Shown here one piece after another: positions 1 to 4,874 of a stretch of DNA of 10,751 nucleotides (its first letter is position 1; every line of letters starts with the position of its first letter). A program made the translations under genes and the position numbers. The notes under the pieces were generated by a model. It was given only the letters and a program-made list of their open reading frames with translations, was not told where the DNA came from and ran no database searches. The DNA comes from an uncultured bacterium (GTDB taxonomy: Bacteria; Patescibacteriota; Saccharimonadia; Saccharimonadales; Saccharimonadaceae), in contig CALIMO010000017.1 in the NCBI GenBank assembly GCA_938045655.1, forward strand, positions 1 to 10,751, written 5' to 3'.

Positions 1-1203
1 AATATAATCAATTTTCCAAACTACACCGCGCTCTTTCAAAATTTTGGCAAGTGGCTTATTAAACTCCCACACATCTTCGCCCGCAAATTCACCGTCAATA
101 TATTTTCCATATTCATCTAACACATGAAAAACTGGAATTCCATATTTTTTACCAAAGTTGAAGTCTTCTTCACCATAAGCTGGCGCCGAGTGAACAATTC
201 CCGTTCCGCTTTCAAGAGAAACATAATCTGCACCCCAAACTTTATAAGCATTCTCTTCACCTTCGCCAGAATATTTCGAATCTTCAAAAAGCGGTTCGTA
301 ACTCAAACCAATCAAATCTGCGCCGTCAATCAAATTAACAATTTCGAAAGGAATCGATTGCTTTCTCTCATCAACAAAAACTTTTTCGAGCAAATCTTTT
401 GCCAGAATAAAGAATTCATCACCAACTTTTACTTTTGCGTAGGTAATTTCAGGATTAACGAATAGTCCCATATTTGCCGGCAAAGTCCAAGGAGTTGTTG
501 TCCAGGCGAGCATTGCAGTTTTATCTTTAGAACCTTCTGCATCTTCGAAATCTTTCAGCCAAAATTTCACAAAAACGCTTGGGTCGGTTACAGTTTTATA
601 GGCATCGTTATCCATTGTAACTTCACTTTTCGAAAGTGGAGTTGCCCACGCCGTATCATACATTAGAACGCGTTCACCTTCGTAAATTTTACCCTTTTCA
701 TAAAGAGTCTTAAACGCCCACCAAACGCTTTCCATAAAATCTTTATCCATCGTTTTGTAAGCATTTTTAAATTCAACCCAGCGACCAATGCGATCAATTG
801 TACTTTCCCAGAGTGCAGCATTAGAAACCATACTTTCACGCGCGGTTATAATATATTCAGCAAGTGAAATTTTTTCACCAACTTCGTGCCGAGAAGTAAT
901 ACCAAGTTTTTTCTCGACAAAGTTTTCAGCCGGCAAACCGTGAGTATCCCAACCCCAACGGCGTTCAACTCGCTTGCCGAGCATCGTTTGGTAGCGCGGA
1001 ACGACGTCTTTCACAATTGAACTAAGAAGTGTTCCGTGATGCGGCACACCAGTAATGAATGGAGGGCCGTCATAAAACACGAAAGCGTTATCTTCGCTAC
1101 GGTTTTCAACTGATTGCTCAAAAGTTTTTTCTGCTTTCCACCGTGCCAAAACATCAGCTTCATATTCTTTTGCTCGTCTTCTTGAATTTGCTTGAAATTT
1201 CAT
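1..1203 (-). CDS. ileS: Isoleucyl-tRNA synthetase, N-terminal 401 residues (gene runs off the left edge)
   Basis: This enzyme charges tRNA-Ile with isoleucine in the cytoplasm. I translated it from the ATG at 1203; the frame stays open to base 1, giving 401 residues. Visible landmarks are GPPFITGVPHHGT at about 46-58 (the class I HIGH region), ERRWGWDTHGLPAE at about 80-93, and the editing (CP1) domain with LAWTTTPWTLP at about 232-242 and GTGIVHSAPAYGEEDF at about 325-347. The WDTHGLPAE form resembles the actinobacterial/eukaryote-like IleRS group. The KMSKS loop and anticodon domain lie outside the window. The start is fixed by a very strong Shine-Dalgarno, AAGGAGGAG, three bases upstream. 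That ribosome site is made of the last codons of the upstream membrane gene, whose TGA overlaps this ATG as ATGA, so translation is probably coupled. The HIGH motif reads HHGT, with threonine at the fourth position. The family call is firm. Confidence 0.95.
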   Translation of the reverse strand, partial: MKFQANSRRRAKEYEADVLARWKAEKTFEQSVENRSEDNAFVFYDGPPFITGVPHHGTLLSSIVKDVVPRYQTMLGKRVERRWGWDTHGLPAENFVEKKLGITSRHEVGEKISLAEYIITARESMVSNAALWESTIDRIGRWVEFKNAYKTMDKDFMESVWWAFKTLYEKGKIYEGERVLMYDTAWATPLSKSEVTMDNDAYKTVTDPSVFVKFWLKDFEDAEGSKDKTAMLAWTTTPWTLPANMGLFVNPEITYAKVKVGDEFFILAKDLLEKVFVDERKQSIPFEIVNLIDGADLIGLSYEPLFEDSKYSGEGEENAYKVWGADYVSLESGTGIVHSAPAYGEEDFNFGKKYGIPVFHVLDEYGKYIDGEFAGEDVWEFNKPLAKILKERGVVWKIDYI

Positions 1204-1646
1204 TTCTCCTCCTTATTTTTATAAATATTTTCATTTGCTGTAGATATTAGTGCGATATCCATAATAAACATAATAAATACAGATATTCCACTAATTATTT
1301 TTAAAAACCATCCCATAAGATCACTTCTAGCAATAGTAGAACTAAACCAAATTATAGATAAATACGTAAGCATGCCAATAATTATAGCCAAAATTACATA
1401 CGCCACAAGCGAGCCTATATCTAGCTTGCGGGTATATTTATTTCTCAACTTTCTTGTTTCGTATTTCAGTATTACTCTCATATTATCTTTAGGTTCATCA
1501 CTTAAAACCCCGTAAGTCGCGACTAGTTTTGAAATATTATCAATCTGCTTGTTCTTCCTATCAAATAACCCGAGTTGCTTCAAAATAGCAACTATTGAAG
1601 TCGCGAATCCTATCGCAACAGAAATCCACTCTATAGGAATATTCAT
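1200..1646 (-). CDS. Three-helix membrane protein of unknown function, translationally coupled to ileS
   Basis: I do not recognise this 148-residue protein. It has a first hydrophobic segment at about 5-23, a basic, charged middle (residues 24-75, rich in Lys and Arg), then two long hydrophobic segments at about 78-103 and 112-135 and a charged tail ending NKEEK. It is probably an inner-membrane protein with a 50-residue cytoplasmic or external loop. The ATG at 1646 is preceded by an AAGGAAC ribosome site, and an in-frame stop lies just upstream, so the start is well constrained. Its stop overlaps the ileS start (ATGA), and its final codons AAG GAG GAG form the ileS Shine-Dalgarno. It is the first gene after the T-box-like leader, so it should be controlled by tRNA-Ile charging together with ileS. 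A role in isoleucine supply would fit that placement but is not shown by the sequence. Confidence 0.8.
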   Translation of the reverse strand: MNIPIEWISVAIGFATSIVAILKQLGLFDRKNKQIDNISKLVATYGVLSDEPKDNMRVILKYETRKLRNKYTRKLDIGSLVAYVILAIIIGMLTYLSIIWFSSTIARSDLMGWFLKIISGISVFIMFIMDIALISTANENIYKNKEEK

Positions 1647-1689
1647 ACTAAAGTTCCTTTCCTAAATTAAAAATCACCTCTTTCAAATT

Positions 1690-1840
1690 CGAGAACCAAG
1701 CGAGCTCGGCGATACCATCTCGATTCCAAAAGAAGTGATTCTTTTAGCTCTTAATTTTAGCTTTCACGGAGCTTTCCCGCCCAGTTCTAATCAGTTTTCG
1801 AAACCTTTCTTCTGGGAGCTTCGCGGTTGATAGCCGCTCA
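1690..1840 (-). promoter_or_regulatory. T-box-like riboswitch with isoleucine (AUC) specifier and very short Stem I
   Basis: This RNA leader lies between a good promoter and the membrane protein-ileS pair. Read on the minus strand, it shows the T-box order of parts. A short Stem I at 1839-1816 has inner arms GCGG/CCGC around the 7-base loop CUAUCAA, which presents AUC, an isoleucine codon, at 1831-1829. Stem II closes with CCCAG/CUGGG (1816-1812 with 1784-1780). Stem III pairs AAAAGAA with UUCUUUU (1745-1728). The last hairpin, 1722-1690, has arms CGAGA/UCUCG and a 5' bulge UGGUAUC, close to the T-box consensus UGGNACC. Its UGGU can pair with the ACCA end of an uncharged tRNA-Ile. The 3' arm GGUUCU could instead pair with the AGGAAC ribosome site, and no strong terminator follows, so control is probably translational. 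Very short Stem I elements are known on actinobacterial ileS leaders. All structures were judged by eye. Confidence 0.75.
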
Positions 1841-1870
1841 TTTATCAAAATAAAACGCTTTTATGATTTT

Positions 1871-1899
1871 ATTTTATCAAAATTTAAAGATATTTTCAA
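1871..1899 (-). promoter_or_regulatory. Sigma70-type promoter of the T-box / membrane protein / ileS transcript
   Basis: On the minus strand TTGAAA (1899-1894) and TAAAAT (1876-1871) are separated by exactly 17 bases, and TGA directly before the -10 adds an extended -10 element. Transcription should start near 1864, giving a leader of about 218 bases before the ATG at 1646. Just inside the transcript is an ATAAAA/TTTTAT inverted repeat (1850-1864). Confidence 0.75.
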
Positions 1900-2171
1900 G
1901 CTTTTAAGTGTTTTATTTATTACTATCCTTCGGATAGCTAAGTAAAGCCAACATGACACTATTGTTTACCACTTTTAGAAATTTCCGACCAGTTTATCTG
2001 CAACTTTTTAGTGTCTTAGTTTACTAAATAAATATCCCATCTATCATTAGTCGTACACAAGTTACTTTATCACTAGTTTTTGAGTACATTAAAGTCCCTG
2101 CCACTCGTTAGCTTGCGATTGTTACCCATAAATCTTCTGAGTATCTTGTCTTCAATAAAGCTTAATTAGTT

Positions 2172-2206
2172 GCTACACTTCTTAACACTTTGAAATGTGA
2201 TATAAT
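2172..2206 (+). repeat. Isolated degenerate CRISPR repeat / second anti-repeat-like sequence
   Basis: These 35 bases align to the 36-base array repeat with 27 identities, 8 mismatches and one gap, almost as well as the true tracrRNA anti-repeat (29 of 36). The match includes TTAACA-TTT and an intact TGATATAAT end. It sits about 690 bases from the first array repeat with no second repeat at array spacing on either side. On the minus strand it would act as an anti-repeat; three of the eight mismatches become G-U wobbles. It is followed there by TAGCAACTAA, the same ten bases that form the first hairpin after the anti-repeat of the real tracrRNA. It may be a decayed tracrRNA copy, a scaRNA-like RNA, or chance in AT-rich DNA. 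Confidence 0.5.
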
Positions 2207-2211
2207 CAAGT

Positions 2212-2220
2212 ATTATAACA
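2212..2220 (-). promoter_or_regulatory. Possible extended -10 ahead of the anti-repeat-like site
   Basis: The minus strand reads TG-T-TATAAT (2220-2212), a full extended -10. Its predicted start, near 2205, is the second base of the anti-repeat-like sequence. There is no good -35, and TATAAT is common in DNA this AT-rich, so the call is weak. Confidence 0.35.
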
Positions 2221-2237
2221 TAATTATAGACAAACAT

Positions 2238-2274
2238 AATAAAAAATTAATTTTATTTTACGCCAATTTTTATT
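2238..2274 (-). terminator. Weak AT-only inverted repeat after the small membrane genes
   Basis: AATAAAAAATT (2238-2248) is complementary to AATTTTTATT (2265-2274) apart from one extra A, with a 16-base loop. It lies just beyond the stop at 2279 and contains U-runs on either strand, so it could end the two-gene transcript. With no G-C pairs it would be a poor terminator. Confidence 0.3.
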
Positions 2275-2278
2275 CTAG

Positions 2279-2464
2279 TTATTTATGTAATACAGATAGA
2301 ATAGTTAATAATTTGAAGTACAAAAAAGCAAGTCCTATAATAGTAAGTAAAAATTGAGTAACAACAATAAAAGTTATAACATTAACATTAGCTTGAATAC
2401 TTCGTTGAATTTTGTATTGAGCTTCTAAATAGTCCTTTTCGGTAAATTCATTTTTTTCTTGCAT
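2279..2464 (-). CDS. Small single-helix membrane protein, unknown function
   Basis: I do not recognise this protein. From the ATG at 2464 it has 61 residues: a charged N-terminal part (MQEKNEFTEKDYLEAQYKIQ) and then one long, very hydrophobic stretch at about residues 27-58 that could form one or two membrane helices, ending in LHK. A longer version starting at 2500 (73 residues) would overlap the upstream gene by 17 bases and has no ribosome site. The 2464 start has GGAG six bases upstream, so I prefer it; the gap to the upstream gene is then 19 bases. It is the second gene after the promoter at 2862-2890 and is probably cotranscribed with its membrane-protein neighbour. The pair sits beside the CRISPR array, but nothing visible links it to CRISPR function. 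Confidence 0.6.
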   Translation of the reverse strand: MQEKNEFTEKDYLEAQYKIQRSIQANVNVITFIVVTQFLLTIIGLAFLYFKLLTILSVLHK

Positions 2465-2483
2465 AAACAACTCCATTAAATTT

Positions 2484-2855
2484 TTATATTTCTGAATCAT
2501 CAGTGTAAGATTTAATTATACGTGATTTTCTGAAATAATAGTAAGGTATCTGTAGCGCAATAAAGAAAAGCCAAACAAATGAAGTACTGTTTTTTTGTGA
2601 ATTATACATAAAAAACATAAGCACAAAAAAGAAAGATAGCCATAAAACATGTTTTCGCATTTTAGAAATTTCTTGGCGTATATCGTGCTTAAGTCGTTGT
2701 CTTAAAAGATTTCTTGTCTCTATCGCTAAAGCTTCTTTTTGAGTGTTTTCTTGATATACATCTGAAGCTTTTCGCTGATTTTCTCTTGAAGCAAAACTTT
2801 TATTTTCTTCAATTTCAATATTATTGTTTAATGGTTCTATTGTTTTCTTATTCAT
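2484..2855 (-). CDS. Two-helix membrane protein beside the CRISPR array, unknown function, predicted leaderless mRNA
   Basis: I do not recognise this protein. From the ATG at 2855 it has 123 residues: a long hydrophilic N-terminal region (1-68) rich in Glu, Asn, Gln, Lys and Arg and probably helical from about 35, a hydrophobic segment at about 69-85, a short NSQKNST turn, and a second hydrophobic segment at about 92-108, then a basic tail. Both ends are therefore probably on the same side of the membrane. An ATG five codons earlier (2870) is unlikely, because its first bases are part of the promoter -10 box. From that promoter, transcription should start exactly at the A of the 2855 ATG, and no ribosome site is present. 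The gene points away from the array and is followed by a second small membrane gene. An accessory or phage-defence role is only a guess from position. Confidence 0.65.
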   Translation of the reverse strand: MNKKTIEPLNNNIEIEENKSFASRENQRKASDVYQENTQKEALAIETRNLLRQRLKHDIRQEISKMRKHVLWLSFFFVLMFFMYNSQKNSTSFVWLFFIALQIPYYYFRKSRIIKSYTDDSEI

Positions 2856-2861
2856 AATTTC

Positions 2862-2890
2862 ATTATACATTAAGGATAAGCTTATTTCAA
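2862..2890 (-). promoter_or_regulatory. Consensus promoter with leaderless geometry, next to CRISPR repeat 1
   Basis: TTGAAA (2890-2885), a 17-base spacer, and a perfect TATAAT (2867-2862) are read on the minus strand. Six bases separate the -10 from the ATG at 2855, so +1 should be the A of the start codon. The -35 lies only five bases from the first CRISPR repeat, leaving little room for a separate array leader on this side. Confidence 0.75.
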
Positions 2891-2895
2891 TAAAT

Positions 2896-3590
2896 GTTAT
2901 AGTTCCCTAACAATTTAGAATATGATATAATGTTCAATGCTATTATATTGTTTTGTTTTTTGTTATAGTTCCCTAACAATTTAGAATATGATATAATCAC
3001 GTATTTTAACGCCTTAGAGTCTAAAGAGTTATAGTTCCCTAACAATTTAGAATATGATATAATGATAACCTTTCGCACGATAGTGATACCTACGTTATAG
3101 TTCCCTAACAATTTAGAATATGATATAATAATTTTGTTGCAGTATCTGCAGGGAAAATTGTTATAGTTCCCTAACAATTTAGAATATGATATAATTGGAC
3201 TGGTAGCGAGATAGTTTGGCTCACTGTTATAGTTCCCTAACAATTTAGAATATGATATAATAACGATCATCACCATTTACATTCTCACCATGTTATAGTT
3301 CCCTAACAATTTAGAATATGATATAATTACGGTAATTCGAAGAACAATTTTAGCGATGTTATAGTTCCCTAACAATTTAGAATATGATATAATTAAACAC
3401 CAACCATAGAAATGGTCTTCAAGTTATAGTTCCCTAACAATTTAGAATATGATATAATCATCTGTATCTAATTCTGTCTTGGTGATATGTTATAGTTCCC
3501 TAACAATTTAGAATATGATATAATAGATTGTTTATGCAGTGAAGCAAAATCCATGTTATAGTTCCCTAACAATTTAGAATATGATATAAT
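2896..3590 (+). CRISPR. Type II-C CRISPR array: 11 identical 36-bp repeats, 10 spacers
   Basis: Repeats begin at 2896, 2962, 3028, 3094, 3160, 3226, 3292, 3358, 3423, 3489 and 3555. All eleven read identically by eye; each starts GTTATAGTTCCC and ends ATGATATAAT. Nine spacers are 30 bases and one (3394-3422) is 29. The orientation as crRNA is plus: the tracrRNA anti-repeat is complementary to the plus-strand repeat, and the GTT...AT layout is that of other II-C repeats. The last nine bases of each repeat are a perfect extended -10 (TG-A-TATAAT), so +1 would fall about seven bases into each spacer, leaving a guide of about 24 bases, as reported for Neisseria meningitidis. The -35 position (TTCCCT) is poor. 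Open frames in the array that repeat IISYSKLLGNYN are artefacts of the repeat. No spacer target was seen in the window. Confidence 0.98.
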
Positions 3591-3595
3591 ACTTA

Positions 3596-3629
3596 CTAAA
3601 ATTCCCATCTGTTGCGATGGGATTTTTAG
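3596..3629. terminator. Bidirectional terminator between the array and cas2
   Basis: TCCCATC (3603-3609) pairs with GATGGGA (3616-3622) around a six-base loop, and after one T-T mismatch the outer arms CTAAAA and TTTTAG (3596-3601 and 3624-3629) also pair. On the plus strand the hairpin is followed by TTTTT (3623-3627), ending array transcription. On the minus strand it is followed by AATTTTAG, ending the cas operon. It also sits where the promoter inside the last repeat, which has no spacer after it, would fire, so it blocks antisense reading into cas2. Confidence 0.8.
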
Positions 3630-3630
3630 T

Positions 3631-3954
3631 TTAAAAAAATGAAAGTTGATCGTTTGGAACACACCTTTCTTGTACGGTTTTTTTACCAGTAATCACATAC
3701 ATATTTGTAAATTGATGCTCTGTTAAATAAATCAGACGAATCGAACCAACATCTGGTGCATTTCGCTTAACACGGTTCATATGTTTTTCAGCAACATCCC
3801 TATTCGGGCAAAGCCTCGTGTAAACACTATACTGCAACATATTAAAACCATCTTTTAGCAAGAAGTTTCGAAAACGTGTTGCCATTCTTCTTTCTTTTTT
3901 ACTGCCCGTAGGTAGATCAAAAAATACCGCTACTCTCATAAATTTGTATGCCAT
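3631..3954 (-). CDS. cas2: CRISPR-associated endoribonuclease-fold protein Cas2
   Basis: Cas2 is the structural dimer at the centre of the Cas1-Cas2 complex that inserts new spacers. The product is 107 residues. The conserved first strand is MRVAVFFDLPTGSKKER, with the family aspartate at residue 13, followed by the ferredoxin-like fold region (FRNFLLKDGFNMLQYSVYTRLC) and a basic middle. The start is set by comparison with the family and by GAGGAAAG just upstream of the ATG at 3954. The frame stays open a further 28 codons upstream into cas1, but that extension (basic, low complexity) has no family match. It begins 35 bases after the cas1 stop in a strongly AT-rich gap, is last in the cas9-cas1-cas2 operon, and ends 40 bases from the array across the shared terminator. 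Confidence 0.95.
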   Translation of the reverse strand: MAYKFMRVAVFFDLPTGSKKERRMATRFRNFLLKDGFNMLQYSVYTRLCPNRDVAEKHMNRVKRNAPDVGSIRLIYLTEHQFTNMYVITGKKTVQERCVPNDQLSFF

Positions 3955-3989
3955 CTTTCCTCTTTTTGTTTTTATTTTTTGTTTTATTT

Positions 3990-4874
3990 TTATATTTTTG
4001 GTAGTTCTAAATTGTTTGAATCTTTCTTCGAAATGCAATCAATAAAACTTTCAACCGTAATCTCGATTGCATTTTTAATTGCAAATTTCTTACCCTTAAT
4101 TTCGATCCTAAATTCCAAAACCTCAAGCAAAATCCGGCGTTCTTCTTTCGAAAGAGCCGAATCTTCTTTTTCGAACCCACTCAAACCAAATTTTTTAAGC
4201 ACGAATAGATCAATTAGCGGGCGATATGCTTCAATCAGGTCATCCGCTAAATTAAAGCTATTTAGCTCATTGTGATGAAAAATACCTTGTGAAACCACCA
4301 GTCCACGAGCCGCCAAATGCCGTGCCAACCCTGTGCGAACAAGTGCATAGCTGTAATTTAACGCCGAATTATACCACATTGGCCGACGGCGAGTTGCGTC
4401 ATCAAGAAGCTGTGAAAAGTAGTCGCGTGCGGATAAAGATTCACGATTAGTGGAATCTCCAGATTTAACTTCACTTGCACATTTTCGAAGATATTCATCC
4501 TTTAAGCCAAAATATTTTAAAACATCAGCCTGATTAGAAATTTTTCGAACAATATTATTCTGCCAAATCTGTTTTTTGAGTGGAATCTTCATCTCAATTT
4601 GTATGCGAGATACTTTAGCTTGCCGCGAGTGCTGAGAATATGGCAAAACTATGGCTGTAGGAAGATGTTTCTGATCACAAATTATAACGCTCACTGCTCG
4701 AGAAGAGAGCTCGTTCAACAGATTCGTGGTTAAGTTTACGCCATAATTATCAATTATTAACGAGTCGATATCTTCAATCGGAATCTCAATATCTTCCTTT
4801 TGTGAAATTTGGAGCTGATTATTTTTAACACTTAGTCGAGCGGAATTTTCAATAGAAACAATGCGCCACGCCAT
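3990..4874 (-). CDS. cas1: CRISPR-associated integrase Cas1 (type II)
   Basis: Cas1 is the metal-dependent integrase that, with Cas2, joins prespacers to the array. Counting from the ATG at 4874 it has 294 residues and begins MAWRIVSIENSARLS, the usual type II Cas1 opening. The catalytic glutamate is in NRESLSARDYF (E145), the histidine in GIFHHNELNSFNLADD (H200/H201), and the last acidic residue in LIEAYRP (E215), so the active site looks intact. A GTG three codons earlier (4883) also opens the frame, but the ATG has AGGTGG five bases upstream and shares its A with the cas9 stop (TAATG), indicating coupled translation, so I chose it. No csn2 or cas4 follows, which together with the 1101-residue Cas9 makes this type II-C. 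Confidence 0.96.
   Translation of the reverse strand: MAWRIVSIENSARLSVKNNQLQISQKEDIEIPIEDIDSLIIDNYGVNLTTNLLNELSSRAVSVIICDQKHLPTAIVLPYSQHSRQAKVSRIQIEMKIPLKKQIWQNNIVRKISNQADVLKYFGLKDEYLRKCASEVKSGDSTNRESLSARDYFSQLLDDATRRRPMWYNSALNYSYALVRTGLARHLAARGLVVSQGIFHHNELNSFNLADDLIEAYRPLIDLFVLKKFGLSGFEKEDSALSKEERRILLEVLEFRIEIKGKKFAIKNAIEITVESFIDCISKKDSNNLELPKI

Larger units (their letters stand above)
1911..2278. other. Gene-free stretch with inverted repeats; possible structured RNA
   Basis: No convincing reading frame, tRNA, tmRNA or RNase P signature was found in this 370-base stretch. It does contain structure: CTATCC/GGATAG with a three-base loop (1923-1937), GACACTA (1955-1961) complementary to TAGTGTC (2009-2015), and an all-AT inverted repeat at 2238-2274. 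The degenerate CRISPR repeat at 2172-2206 also lies here, and a minus-strand extended -10 stands just beyond it. A minus-strand RNA running from about 2205 toward 1930 is possible. None of the hairpins is followed by a proper U-run, so an RNA end cannot be placed. Confidence 0.35.

Noticed and set aside
1660..1700. Intrinsic terminator in the T-box leader
   Set aside because: UCUC/GAGG pairing followed by UUUUU is only four base pairs; too weak to call, so translational control is the better reading.
1930..2200. tmRNA or RNase P RNA in the gene-free stretch
   Set aside because: A short frame starting MGNNRKL recalled a tmRNA tag, but there is no tRNA-like 5' or 3' half, no CCA end, and no conserved RNase P core.
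2198..2206. A plus-strand promoter (TGATATAAT) as an independent regulatory site
   Set aside because: It is the end of the degenerate CRISPR repeat, lacks a -35, and no plus-strand gene follows, so it is not listed separately.
2932..3554. Self-targeting spacers
   Set aside because: By eye no spacer matched other parts of the window; a full search of the genome was not possible.
2887..3662. Open frames with the repeated peptide IISYSKLLGNYN on the minus strand
   Set aside because: They are read-through of the CRISPR repeats and spacers; the periodicity follows the 66-base repeat unit and not a protein repeat.
3955..4038. A 28-residue N-terminal extension of Cas2
   Set aside because: It overlaps the end of cas1, is basic low-complexity sequence with no family match, and the ATG at 3954 has a proper ribosome site.
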